Positions 35,039 through 44,400 of a stretch of DNA of 64,000 nt are shown here, in pieces. This DNA comes from Streptomyces sp. NBC_01716 (lineage in GTDB: Bacteria > Actinomycetota > Actinomycetes > Streptomycetales > Streptomycetaceae). The number at the start of each line of letters is the position of its first letter. The stretch's first letter is position 1. The DNA lies in contig NZ_CP109181.1 in NCBI RefSeq assembly GCF_036248275.1, positions 62,001 through 126,000 on the forward strand, given 5' to 3'. Under the pieces are notes generated by a model that worked only from the letters and a program-made list of their open reading frames with translations, was not told the DNA's origin and searched no databases. The position numbers and the translations under genes are program-made.

Positions 35039-35458
35039 TCAGTGCTCGCGGATCCTTGACCACCACCAGCCGCCGACCGTCCGTTCGCTCACCGGTCCAG
35101 GGTCCGGCAGAGTGCGACGCTCGAACTCGTCGTCGATGCGAGCAATCAACCGGCCGAGATCGCGCCGGGCACCGCGAGGGAGGTGAAGCATGGCCTCCTC
35201 CAGATCATCGCGGGCATACTCCACCTCCAGTCCGGGCTGCCAGACCGGGGACGCGTTCAGATAACGGCCGGGTTGTTTGAACGCCCACTCGAAACGGGCG
35301 AGTGCGTCAGCAACTGCGTCAGGCCACATCCGCTCATGCTCGACACGGCGGACAGCTGCACGGGTCTTCGCGGAAACGCCGCGGATCTGCCGAACTACAA
35401 CATGTCTACGAGGCCGCCATCGCTCAGCGCGGACGGCCTTCGGGCGCCTACGCGGCAT
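35039..35458 (-). CDS. hypothetical protein, 139 aa
   Basis: A basic N-terminus (MPRRRPKAVRAERWRPRRHV) is followed by an acidic-aromatic body: RRVEHERMWPDAVADALARF, WAFKQPGRYLNASPVWQPGL, EVEYARDDLEEAMLHLPRGA and RRDLGRLIARIDDEFERRTL. The composition is that of a small soluble helical protein. The ATG at 35458 is used; a GTG about 20 codons in would also serve. It ends 29 bp from the IstB stop. I do not recognise the family. Confidence 0.6.
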   Translation of the reverse strand: MPRRRPKAVRAERWRPRRHVVVRQIRGVSAKTRAAVRRVEHERMWPDAVADALARFEWAFKQPGRYLNASPVWQPGLEVEYARDDLEEAMLHLPRGARRDLGRLIARIDDEFERRTLPDPGPVSERTVGGWWWSRIREH

Positions 35459-35625
35459 CGCCCTTTCTGATCAACATGGCGCCATCCTGCCACGAACGGG
35501 GCTGACGCCGCACGCACGATCGAACCCGGCGCCACCTCGCGTGCTCTTACTTCTCACCAACATTCCCGTGCTCTCCAGGCAACGCGTGATGCCGAAACCC
35601 ACCAACAAGTGCTCTCGCTTGAAAC

Positions 35626-36093
35626 CTACGCAGCCAGGCACCGCAGCCGGCGGGGGCCCGCAGGAGAAGCCGCGTATTCAGGCGCCGCCGTCGGCTGACC
35701 GTCGCAGCCGTCAGGGCCGGTCTCGGCCCGGGCCACCAACTGGCGGTGGACCGCAGAAGCGTTGCCGTGCCAGTACGCCAGCAGCACCCGGATCTCCCTG
35801 GTGATCTCGAACCGGTCACCGCTGCGTTCCCCGGGGCGGATCGCGGACCGGGGCGACCGTGAGGCCTCAGCCAGCCACCGCCACACCGTCCGCTCCGACA
35901 CGCTCAGGCACTCCCCGGCCAGGCGCACATGCTCCCGCGACAGCCGCCGCTCGACGCGCAGCGCCAGCAGACGACGCACCGCCGGCGCCCGCAACGCCGT
36001 CAAAGACACCTCCCCCAGAACACCAGCCGGATCCTCCGGCGGCGCCATCGGCTGCCCGTCCACGCCGTGCCCCTCCGTCCCCTCCACTTCCAT
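35626..36093 (-). pseudogene. TniA/Mu-type transposase, N-terminal fragment
   Basis: The frame begins near 36093 and reads ALRAPAVRRLLALRVERRLS, REHVRLAGECLSVSERTVWR and WLAEASRSPRSAIRPGERSG, then RFEITREIRVLLAYWHGNAS. This is the N-terminal HTH region of Tn552/TniA-like transposases; the PSxxTLHRAI block and the DDE core that should follow are gone. It is downstream of the ATPase remnant in the same direction. Confidence 0.6.
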
Positions 36094-36167
36094 GGAGCGC
36101 GCCTTCGTTCACCTCGTCGGAACAGATGAAGGCCCCCGTACACAAGCCCTCCGAGCAGCCCGGACCG

Positions 36168-36960
36168 TCACGGGTAAGGGCCAAGACGCGCGCAGGCCTG
36201 CTCGATCAACTCCCGATCCACACGCCTTAAAGGGCCGCGCTCGCGGGCCGCGTAGACATGCGACGTGATCTTCGCCCACGTGCGGAAATTACCGCGCGCC
36301 ATCTGCTCGTCTGCCCGCGCAAGGTCGTCTGGGTCCACCTCCGCCCACACGGGATGGAACAGAGTCAGGGTCTGCGGCACTTGAGACGGCTCAAGCCGGC
36401 CGACCTGATGCCAGGTCAGCACTCGCGAGCGCAGCGCCGAAGCACGCGGGAGGGCCCGCTCGCTTCCAGCCCCACACAGCACCAGCGCCGCCGCACAGCC
36501 CGGCGCGTCCCACAACTGCCGCAGATAATCCAGCAATGGCGGCGTCAGCCGCTGGGCGTCATCAATGAACAACACACCCGGCTCGGCCAGTGCCCACGTC
36601 AGAGCCTGGCTGGCCGGTCCGGCCCGGTGCGGCAGCGCCCCCGACGGCAGCCCGAGCGCTTCACACAGCGAGGCGCGCAGCTGCGGCAGACCGGGCGCCA
36701 CGCCGGCCACCCGCCGAGTGGACACCAGCCGGGCCGCCGGCACGTACAACCGCACACCGCCGCCCCGCACCCCCGCATCTGCGGCGCCCTCCGGCACACC
36801 GGTACGTCGGCGGGCGGCCCGTCGACAACAAGCGGACCACCCGCCTCGTCCACGAGCCCCAGATCCGCCGGTGCCCGGTCATACCGGCTCGGCTCCAGCC
36901 CAGCCCGGGGCCCCGCCGGACGAGCTACTTCAAGAACCCGGCCCGCCCCAGATCCCGCTT
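36168..36960 (-). pseudogene. TniB/MuB-like transposition ATPase, decayed
   Basis: The C-terminal 200 codons are clear: RASLCEALGLPSGALPHRAG, the Walker B line GVLFIDDAQRLTPPLLDYLR, then ALVLCGAGSERALPRASALR and RVLTWHQVGRLEPSQVPQTL. The N-terminal part is in another frame (LEPSRYDRAPADLGLVDEAG), and the P-loop (GxxGxGKT) cannot be found, so it is inactive. Proteins of this type select targets for TniA-class transposases. Confidence 0.6.
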
Positions 36961-37179
36961 GATCACACGGTGCAACGTCGGCAGCGAGGGCACACACTCC
37001 GCACCCCGCCCCTCCAACGCCCCTTCTTCCTGGGCCCGGAGCATCCTGCGCCGCAACTCCGCGACGTTCCCGCCCGCCTCCGCGAGGACCTCCCACAAGG
37101 CGTCACTCAGCGAAAACCCGTCCTGCCGCGACCGAGTCTCGACATGGCCCCGGCGCCCATCGGCCAGCCACCGCCACAC
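36925..37179 (-). pseudogene. TniA/Mu-type transposase, second N-terminal fragment
   Basis: The short frame reads MWRWLADGRRGHVETRSRQD, GFSLSDALWEVLAEAGGNVA, LRRRMLRAQEEGALEGRGAE and CVPSLPTLHRVIKRDLGRAG. The WRWLAxG and PSLPTLHRVIKRDL blocks identify the N-terminal region of a TniA-like transposase. It lies upstream of the ATPase remnant and differs in sequence from the fragment at 35626, so two different transposases once flanked the ATPase. Confidence 0.55.
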
Positions 37180-37239
37180 CCGCCGAAACCCCCTGAACCG
37201 TCATACGGCCCAGCCCACCCAACCCCGCGAGCCCCTCAC

Positions 37240-37920
37240 ATAGAAACAGCGAAAGCCATGACAGCCAGCAACCAACCTGCTAGCCGCATCACAACATCCG
37301 CTTGGTCACCCCATGCCAGCGACCACAGTCCCGTCCTGCACCCGCTACCAGAACATCCACTCCGCGAGTCCGCTGACGCCCACCCACCGCCACCCCACCA
37401 CACAATCGCACGAGTTGCCCGCGGCCTCACTGTTCTCGAAGATCATCTTGATGACGGGGTAGGCGAGGTCGCCCAGGAACAGCAGCCGGCCGACTGTGCC
37501 GTCGCTGTCGCAGTGAGAAGCCGTACCTCCCGGTCGGCGGGAGCCTGCATGGCCACGGCCCCGGTCGAGCCTGACGTGGCCCGGCTGGCCCAGGACGATC
37601 TCCAGGCTGACCAGTCCGTGGAGTTCACGGATCTCGCCCGCTTCGTGTAAAACCGTGGAAGAAGGGCGAAACACGCCGGAGGTCGCCCCGTCGGGGATCC
37701 GGTCCAGGACGGCGAGTGTGTGGGATGCCCGGCACCCAGCCCGGCACTTGCCCGATTCTTTGAGTACCAGGCACTGATAACTCTTTCAACTCGTGCTGCC
37801 AGGATCCGGGCGGACATCACAATGAGTCGGAACCCAGGGCAGCATCCGTGAAGTGAGAGTCAGCACACCGTGCTGCCCATAGGTCGGCAGGGAGCCGCTG
37901 CTGAACCGGTCCGTGCACGA
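37240..37920. other. intergenic stretch, no supported gene
   Basis: About 680 bp after the GntR gene stop. The reverse strand near 37430-37500 reads GTVGRLLFLGDLAYPVIKMI then FENSEAAG, a protein-like scrap in an otherwise uninformative region. No start, stop or family could be assigned. Confidence 0.45.
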
Positions 37921-38862
37921 TCAGAAATCCGCCTCGACCGCCAGGTGCTCCCAGTACGAGTCGAAGAACTTCTGCGCCCGCACCACGAAAGCCATCCGAC
38001 TGGACGCGAAGACGGCACCGGAGCCGGGCAAGGAATCGGCGTCCGCGCGGTACGGATGCAGCAGTGAAGCCGATCCCAGACCGATGGCGTCCCTGATCGT
38101 CATCACCTCTCCGGTCTTCTCCCACATGACGTGGTGCTCTGTGATCTCGTAGAGCCCTTGAAGGGCCTGATTCCCGTTCAGGATGTACAACTTGAAGCCG
38201 GGAACCGAGGGCACGACCCTGACGTCAACCATTACCTCGGGGACGAAATTCTTCGCCTGAAGATCGAACAGGGTCTGCCGGATCTGCGACACGCTTCGAT
38301 AGAGGATGCCCTGAAGCCGCTGGAGCGGGCGCGGGTCCTCGGGATCGTCGATGTTCCTTGGCACCGGCAGCGGGGCGCGGGTGTCCGGCAGCATCAGGCG
38401 GGCCCTGATACTAGCCGGGGCCGAATTCCGGTCTTCCCGAATGCGCTGGGCCTGGTCCGAGATACGGTTCGCCAGCACTTCCGTGGTCATCGAATACACG
38501 TCGAGAGTCACCGCGCTCGCCCTGAACGCCTCGTCGAGCGACGGCCCCAGCATCACCGCGGGCACGCTCTCCGAGGCAACGGCCGCGCCCTCCGCCTCCG
38601 AGGGCACCACGCCACCGGGCAGTCCGGGAGCGACGAACGTCCCGCTCCCGCGCCGGCTCACGATCAGCCGCTCCTCGCGCAGCACGTCGAGCGCCTTCAG
38701 GACGGTCGACCTGGACGCACCGAAGCGCTCGGCCAACTCCTCGTTGGTCGGCAGCCGTCCGGTCGCCCGGAAGTCACCGCGGTTGATCGCGGCACGCAGT
38801 CCATCCGCAATGGTCGCGTACCAATACCTGGGCTCATCGTGACCTGACTCTCGATGCACCAC
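37921..38862 (-). CDS. GntR-family regulator
   Basis: The winged-helix DNA-binding domain is near the N-terminus: YATIADGLRAAINRGDFRAT, RLPTNEELAERFGASRSTVL and KALDVLREERLIVSRRGSGT, the canonical GntR pattern. The C-terminal 230 residues (FVPEVMVDVRVVPSVPGFKL, YEITEHHVMWEKTGEVMTIR, FASSRMAFVVRAQKFFDSYW) match neither a FCD nor a UTRA signature I can name. The start is set at the GTG at 38862; the longer frame to 39000 runs into a Tat-leader remnant and is unlikely. No target operator was identified. Confidence 0.75.
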   Translation of the reverse strand: MVHRESGHDEPRYWYATIADGLRAAINRGDFRATGRLPTNEELAERFGASRSTVLKALDVLREERLIVSRRGSGTFVAPGLPGGVVPSEAEGAAVASESVPAVMLGPSLDEAFRASAVTLDVYSMTTEVLANRISDQAQRIREDRNSAPASIRARLMLPDTRAPLPVPRNIDDPEDPRPLQRLQGILYRSVSQIRQTLFDLQAKNFVPEVMVDVRVVPSVPGFKLYILNGNQALQGLYEITEHHVMWEKTGEVMTIRDAIGLGSASLLHPYRADADSLPGSGAVFASSRMAFVVRAQKFFDSYWEHLAVEADF

Positions 38863-38989
38863 CTCGTAACCGTACAACCACCCCACAGTTGCGTGCAGGC
38901 GAGTCCGGCATCCTTCCGCATCCACCTGCCCTTGCCAGCCGTGCGGAGGGTCGGCCGACGCATCCGGGGCGCCCGGCGGCAGAAGTGAA

Positions 38990-39052
38990 GTCCCACCCAC
39001 CAGCCCCCAGCCCGATCACCGCCCCAGAAACCACCAACGACCTACGCCGCAC
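38990..39052 (-). pseudogene. orphan Tat-leader remnant
   Basis: The GTG at 39052 starts VRRRSLVVSGAVIGLGAGG, closely matching the leader of the Dyp-type peroxidase at 14118 (VRRRTLVVSGAAVGLGVAG), and the first 40 or so bases are about 85% identical. After this the peroxidase similarity is lost, so only the 5' end of a related exported protein survives. Confidence 0.45.
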
Positions 39053-39128
39053 CTCGCCCCCCTCCACACAACGAGACGCACAAAATTGACTTGCCATCAG
39101 CTTGCTCGTCACCGGGGAAGCCGCACCA

Positions 39129-39737
39129 TCACAGCTGGTCTCGAATCTCTAACCAGGCAGCAACGTCGCGACTGACCTTTCCATTTGTCACGGCGGAAGA
39201 AATCCATGGAAGCGCAGACAAAATCAGTTCAACGTCTTGCAATGCGGAGAATCTGACATCCACCTCGCCACTCGCAGGGAGTACCCGCCCGACGGGCGCA
39301 TAGTATCCCTCCCTGGCGGCCAAATGCTCCGCCTTTCTGATTTTGGAGTCTGCTATTTCCTGTTCACGCGAAACAGGCATGCGATTGAGTGCCCATTCGG
39401 CAGCCCCGCCCGGCGTTACAACTTCAGGCAGGTCGGCGACCGGCGGGTCGTATCGGAGCGCGATGGCCGCGAGTCGCAACATCCAGTACGCGCCCATGGG
39501 TGGCCTGATATCCCCAATGGCTACCGCGAGGCTGACAACCTCCACGCTAACTTCAAAGTCATGTCCACGCCGGCTCGAAACCACATCCAGTAAGGAGCTC
39601 AGGCTGGTTTCTAGCGATTCGAAAATCGCCAACCACCACTGAGGGAAGCTTCCATCAGGAAAGCGTCTGCAGATCCAGTCGGAGATCCCATGGACTGGGA
39701 TGCTGCGAATCTCCCGAAGATCGGACTCTACGCTCAT
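39129..39737 (-). CDS. hypothetical protein, possible immunity factor
   Basis: A 202-aa acidic, helical, cytoplasmic protein: MSVESDLREIRSIPVHGISD, FESLETSLSSLLDVVSSRRG, GAYWMLRLAAIALRYDPPVA, FSALQDVELILSALPWISSA. The ATG at 39737 directly abuts the TAA of the preceding ORF (TAA-ATG), so translation is coupled. That arrangement, directly after what looks like a toxin tail, suggests an immunity protein, but I cannot match it to a named immunity family. Confidence 0.6.
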   Translation of the reverse strand: MSVESDLREIRSIPVHGISDWICRRFPDGSFPQWWLAIFESLETSLSSLLDVVSSRRGHDFEVSVEVVSLAVAIGDIRPPMGAYWMLRLAAIALRYDPPVADLPEVVTPGGAAEWALNRMPVSREQEIADSKIRKAEHLAAREGYYAPVGRVLPASGEVDVRFSALQDVELILSALPWISSAVTNGKVSRDVAAWLEIRDQL

Positions 39738-40055
39738 TTACGGGGCCTTCCCGCCGTAGTCCCTAATCACTGCAAATGGAACCCTGATTCCAGCTCCAGC
39801 GAAGGCGTCGACGCCTCGCGCGATAAACGCCGCAGCACGCTGCGCGCAGGGCGGCGTGTAGCGGCCCGTGAAGCTATCGAACGAAGAAACCGCACCACCA
39901 TTTCGAAATCCCACTTGCCCAGCGCCAATTACTGGCGCTCCACCGCCAGCCACAGTGTGATGGATTCCGGGGCCAGCCCAAACCATATTAAGATTCCCTG
40001 CCTCGCCGATCGCCAGGAAAATTCCTCCTGCCCCACTTCCCCCAACGGAAATCAT
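39738..40055 (-). pseudogene. SUKH-3 tail joined to a deaminase-like toxin end
   Basis: The frame opens at 40055 (ATG overlapping the previous TGA). Its first residues (GGIFLAIGEAGNLNMVW) read as the continuation of the SUKH-3-like segment at 40052-40310 after a one-base deletion in a TTTT run. The remainder, PGIHHTVAGGGAPVIGAGQV, SSFDSFTGRYTPPCAQRAAA and VDAFAGAGIRVPFAVIRDYG, looks like a toxin C-terminus; PPCAQR resembles the PCxxC zinc motif of deaminases with the second Cys lost. The assignment is tentative. It ends in TAA touching the 39737 start. Confidence 0.45.
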
Positions 40056-40573
40056 CCGAGACCGAAAAATTCAGAAAGCTCCGAAAATCTCCCCTCCTCC
40101 CCGATGGCAAGTTCCGGATCGAATTCAAACGACTCTCGCGCACATGTGATTCCCGGTCCATCGTTTTCCACTCGAATACCGCCGAACTCCGCAAAGAATT
40201 CTCCTGCCGCTGCATTCCAGGCGAAATTCTGCATTGCCGCTTTCCAACGGACCAGATTAACTCGGCGATCCGGAACCCAGCCCGCCCGCCGAAGGTCGCT
40301 TTCTACCTCTACCTTGTCGCCCGGGAAGAGGCCCTCGCCCTTCCGGACAGGCACGAAACCGACTCCGAGCTCGACCGCAGCCGCACCGCCCAGGAGAAAC
40401 CCCCGCGCCTCGATGCCGCAGACCGCAGTGATCCCCTCACCTCGAAACGGTTCAACGAGACCGGTCACCACCGCGGCCAGTGCCCGGGCATCCCGAAAGA
40501 CCGCCCACACATCGGCGTGGCCACTGATCCACCGGAAGTGTTCAAGCGCCAGGTCACGTGCCCTCACGGGCAT
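40052..40573 (-). pseudogene. chimera: truncated phosphoribosyltransferase fused to a SUKH-3-like immunity fragment
   Basis: Codons 1-88 repeat the phosphoribosyltransferase at 20076 with two substitutions near the start (Arg for Ser4, Ala for Thr9). At 40311 the repeat ends (FPGDKV) and the frame continues EVESDLRRAGWVPDRRVNLV, WKAAMQNFAWNAAAGEFFAE and FGGIRVENDGPGITCARESF, which has the LRxAGWxPxRxV...FLxEFGGLxV pattern of SUKH-3 immunity proteins. A TGA at 40052 (probably once CGA) stops it inside the SUKH fold. Neither half is complete: the PRPP loop is missing from the first, and the second lacks its start. Confidence 0.65.
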
Positions 40574-40975
40574 GGACGGAAGTCTCCCGACCGCCCAGCA
40601 ACGCCGCAAGCCATCACCGACACCCACCTCCTCCCCGCCGCTGATGACGGACATCGGCCGCCGCTGCCAGGGAGTGGCTCATGAATACGACACCGGACGG
40701 ACGGCCCATCCCGCCCGCACACGCCGACGAGCGCACCATGCTCGAAGCATGGCCGGACTTCCACCATGCGACACTCGCCCTCAAGTACTCGGGCCTCAAA
40801 GATGATCAAATACGGACTACCGCGGCATCACCCTCGCCGATGACACTGCCCGGTCTCGTCCAGCACATGGCCAAGGTGGAACACAACTGGTTCCAGAGCG
40901 TGTTCACCGGTCCGACCGAGCCACCCGTCCTCGGCAAGACCAACCCCGACGGCTTCACCCTTCAGCCCGAACGAG
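40311..40975 (+). repeat. 665-bp direct repeat, copy B
   Basis: Matches 19814-20478 with three mismatches. Here the right flank carries the complete DinB-like gene, while the left flank cuts the phosphoribosyltransferase after codon 88. Copies A and B are therefore complementary halves of one ancestral two-gene locus. Confidence 0.95.
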
Positions 40976-41208
40976 GACTCGACGAGGCAACGGCTGCCTG
41001 GCAGGCGGAGGTCGCCCGAGGTCGTGAGCTGATCGCTGACGCGTCGTTGGACGACTCCGGTCACCTGTCCGAGCAGGAAGCAGTTCACCTCGGCGGCCAA
41101 GGAATCTCCCTGCGCTGGATCATGGTGCACATGATCGAGGAATACGCACGTCACAACGGTCACGCCGATCTCCTCCGTGAGCAGGTCGACGGAGCAACCG
41201 GCGCATGA
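40681..41208 (+). CDS. DinB-like (DUF664) protein, intact copy
   Basis: A 175-aa four-helix protein of the DinB/YfiT group: [60 protein letters not shown] and [20 protein letters not shown], with His in LVQHM, IMVHM and RHNGH at the three metal positions. Members include thiol-dependent transferases (bacillithiol/mycothiol-type) and many unknowns. The ATG at 40681 follows AGGGAG. The first 98 codons are duplicated at 20184, and only this copy keeps the second half of the fold. Confidence 0.85.
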   Translation: MNTTPDGRPIPPAHADERTMLEAWPDFHHATLALKYSGLKDDQIRTTAASPSPMTLPGLVQHMAKVEHNWFQSVFTGPTEPPVLGKTNPDGFTLQPERGLDEATAAWQAEVARGRELIADASLDDSGHLSEQEAVHLGGQGISLRWIMVHMIEEYARHNGHADLLREQVDGATGA

Positions 41209-41444
41209 GACGCCCCCCGGCCGGGGTGATCAGGCAAGACCCATGACCTCCTCGGCGGTGGCCTCCCCACGGGATACCTGATCAGGCCGGCGTACGGGCG
41301 CGGCTGCCCCGCATGACGTGCCCGCGGCTCAGGGCCCCCGGCCCCGGCCCCGCCCCGGACACCACTGAGAGCCGGCCGCAGGCAAGCCGGCGGTCCCGGG
41401 GCTTGACGGTTTGGACAGTGCGAACCAAGAATGCAGTGGATCCT

Positions 41445-41456
41445 GACAACGTTGTC
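41445..41456. promoter_or_regulatory. LacI-type operator-like palindrome
   Basis: GACAACGTTGTC is a perfect 12-bp palindrome with the central CG typical of LacI-family operators in actinomycetes. It lies 30 bp before the discoidin-domain gene at 41486, downstream of a possible TTGACG at 41403. The nearest LacI gene in the window is at 61-62 kb; whether it acts here is unknown. Confidence 0.5.
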
Positions 41457-41485
41457 TTAGGTTCGAACCCAGGAGGCGCATCCGC

Positions 41486-44400
41486 GTGAACCACCACCCG
41501 CCCCGGCTGAGCAGACGCCGGTTCGCCCAACTGTCCGGCCTCACAGTGGCGTTGGCGGCGTCCACGTCGCTCGGTGTCTCACCGGCCGCGGCCGACGGCC
41601 GGCCGGGCGTGCGTCGCCCGGCCGCTCCCGATGACATCGCCGACGCCTACTACCGGGCCCTGCTCACCCACACCCACTGGTCCGAAACCCAGTGGGACGC
41701 CTCCAAGGGGTACTACACCGCCAAGAACTTCGGCTTCGCCGTCGTCCTCGGCAACGCGCTGCTGCTCACCCGCGGTTCGTACGACGCCGAACGGGCCGGT
41801 GTCGACGAGAAGACCCTGCTCCTCCGTACCATCGCCACCATCAAGCACTTCGCCTCGTCGAACCGCCTCACCGGAGGCAGCGAATGGGGCCGCACCCTCT
41901 TCTTCGACACCACCTTCCAGCTCTACTTCGTCCTCGCGGCGCGCCTTCTCTGGGACCGGCTCGACAGCGAGACGCGCGAGAACGTCGACACGATCGTGCG
42001 GGCGCAGGCCGAGTTCACCACCGGACTCGGTACCGGGGACGACCCCGCCTCGGGAGACTGGACACCGCGCGGCCTCACCGGCGGCTATGTGGGCGACACG
42101 AAGCTGGAGGAGATGGGTGTCTACGCGCAGTCACTGGCCCCCGGACTCGCCTGGGCGCCCGACAGCGTGACGTACTCGCAGTGGCGGGACGCCTTCGGCC
42201 GCTGGAGCCGCAACGAGGCCGGGCTGCCGGCCGCGGACCGCGCCAACCCGGCGCTGGTCGACGGTGTCCCCGTCAGCGACAACACCGCGCAGAACCTCTA
42301 CGACACCTTCATCGTCGAGAACCACGGCTCGTTCGGCCCGCATTACCAGTCCGAACTCTGGCGGACATCCGGGCGCAACGCCGCCCACTTCGTCACCGCC
42401 GGCCGGCCGATGCCCGAGGTCCTGACCTCGCAGCCGAACGCCGGGCTTCTGTGGGACACCCTCCTCATGGTGATGAGCGACTCGGGTGAGCCCCTGATGC
42501 CGATGGTCAACGACCGTGAGCACCTCTACGGACGCGATGTCATCCCCCTCGCGTTCCTCGCCCAGGTGCTGGGAGACCGGGCCGCCGCCCGCGCCGAGGC
42601 CGCGCTGGCCGAGCGCCTGGAGGCCTACCAGGCGTACGCGCCGGTCAACCGCCTGACCAAGTTCTCCGGAGAGCCCAAGTACGAGCCGGAGGCCCGCGCC
42701 GAGATCGCCGTCAGCTACCTCCTGCACGAGTGGCGGGCCGCGCAGGGCAAGGCGGTACGCCCGCTCACGGAGCGGGAGTTGTTCGAACGGGCCAGCGGCG
42801 TACGGGACTTCGGCCCCGGACCCGGCCTCATCGCGCACCAGTCACCGGCCGCCTGGGCCGCCGCCGTCAGCAAGCCCGGCTACGTCAAGTTCGCCTGGCA
42901 GCCCGCCCACGACAACTGGCTCTTCGCCCTCAGCGGGAACACACCCATGTTCCTTCCCTCGACCGCCGCCAAACCGGCCGCCCGATCCGTCACGACGTAC
43001 AGCGAGGTCCGTGACGGCTTCGACGGCAGCGCGACGGTCTTCACCCTGCCCACGGGCTTCGCCGGGTTCACCACCCTCCCCTCGGGGGACGTCGTCTACG
43101 CGACGAGCGGCACCTCCGCCGGCGAGGGCCATCTCGAAGTGCGCAACCTCACCATGCCGGGCATCAAGGGCCTCGACGGCGGCCGTACGTACACCACCGC
43201 CGAGGGGGCGACCACCGTCTCCGCCAAGGACGACGGCGCCCCGGCGCCCGGCGGGCGCACGGACGACATCAGCTTCACCAGGGCCTCCTACCGTCAGTTG
43301 CGGATGCGCGGGATCACCCCGGACCCCAAATACGGCTACTCCCTGTTCGCGATCGAGGTACGCGACGGCGCCGAGGGGGCGGACCTCGCCCGGGGCGCCA
43401 CCGCGACCGCCTCGTCCTCCGACACCGGCAAGGGCGCGGCCCTGGCCGTCGACGGCGACCTCACGACCCGCTGGGCCGTCTCCGTCGCCGACCGCCCGCG
43501 GGCGGACAGCTGGCTCACCGTCGATCTCGGGCAGGAGCGGGAGTTCGACCGCGTCACCCTGCGCTGGGAGGCCGCCGCCGGCCGGGCGTACGCACTCCAG
43601 GGCTCGGTGGACGGAAAGACCTGGACGGACCTGGAACGTTTCCCGCACGCCGACCTCACCAGCACCGGCGGCTGGGTCTCGGTGGACGGGCGGGCGGGCC
43701 TCGTCGTACGCGGCGCGAAGAACCCGCTCGCCGTCTACGGCGACACGCTGGTCCTCTCCGACGGTCCGGCCGAGGCCGTCCTCGTGGAGGGTTACGCCGA
43801 CGGCGACCCGTCCGGGGTGAAGGCCGCCGCACGGCGCGAGGCACCCAGGCCGGAGCATCCTGATGTACTCGCGAGCACCGCGGGAGGTCACCTCAGCCTG
43901 TTCAACCTGTCGGCCACCGCCGTGACCACCACGGTGTCCCTGCCCCAGGACACCCGTTCGGTACGGCTGTACGCGGGCACGCAGACGCTGACGGCCGACG
44001 GCACCGACTACCGCGCCGAACTCCCCGCGGCTCAGGCGGAGGTGGCACCCGCCCGCTTCGTACTGCGGCCCGACGGCGGCGGGCGCGTTCCGGCCGGACT
44101 GCGCGCCGAGGTCGTGGACGCGGCGACACTCCGGCTGACCGGGCCCTCCTGCCGGCTGGTGGTCACCCCACCGGGCGGGCGGGCGACACACGTCAGTGTG
44201 CGCCGCGGGCGTACCGAGAACGTCACCGTGCGCGGTACCACCGCCTATCCGCTCACCGACATGGCACTCGGGCGCGTCACCTTCCCGACGGCGCCGCTCC
44301 CGGCCGGCATGTCCGACCCGGTTGCGGCGGTCGACGGCGATCCGCACACCTCCTGGAGTCCGGGCGCCGGCGGCCGCATGGTGGTCGACCTCGGGGCACC

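Noticed and set aside
40311..40975. 665-bp repeat as a transposon target-site duplication
   Set aside because: Target duplications are usually 2-14 bp and no terminal inverted repeats flank the inner segment; single-crossover integration explains the gene halves better.
41461..41476. AGGTTCGAACCC looks like the T-arm of a tRNA
   Set aside because: It is a plain palindrome (GGTTCGAACC); the flanking bases do not form a T-stem, acceptor stem or anticodon arm, so there is no tRNA gene.
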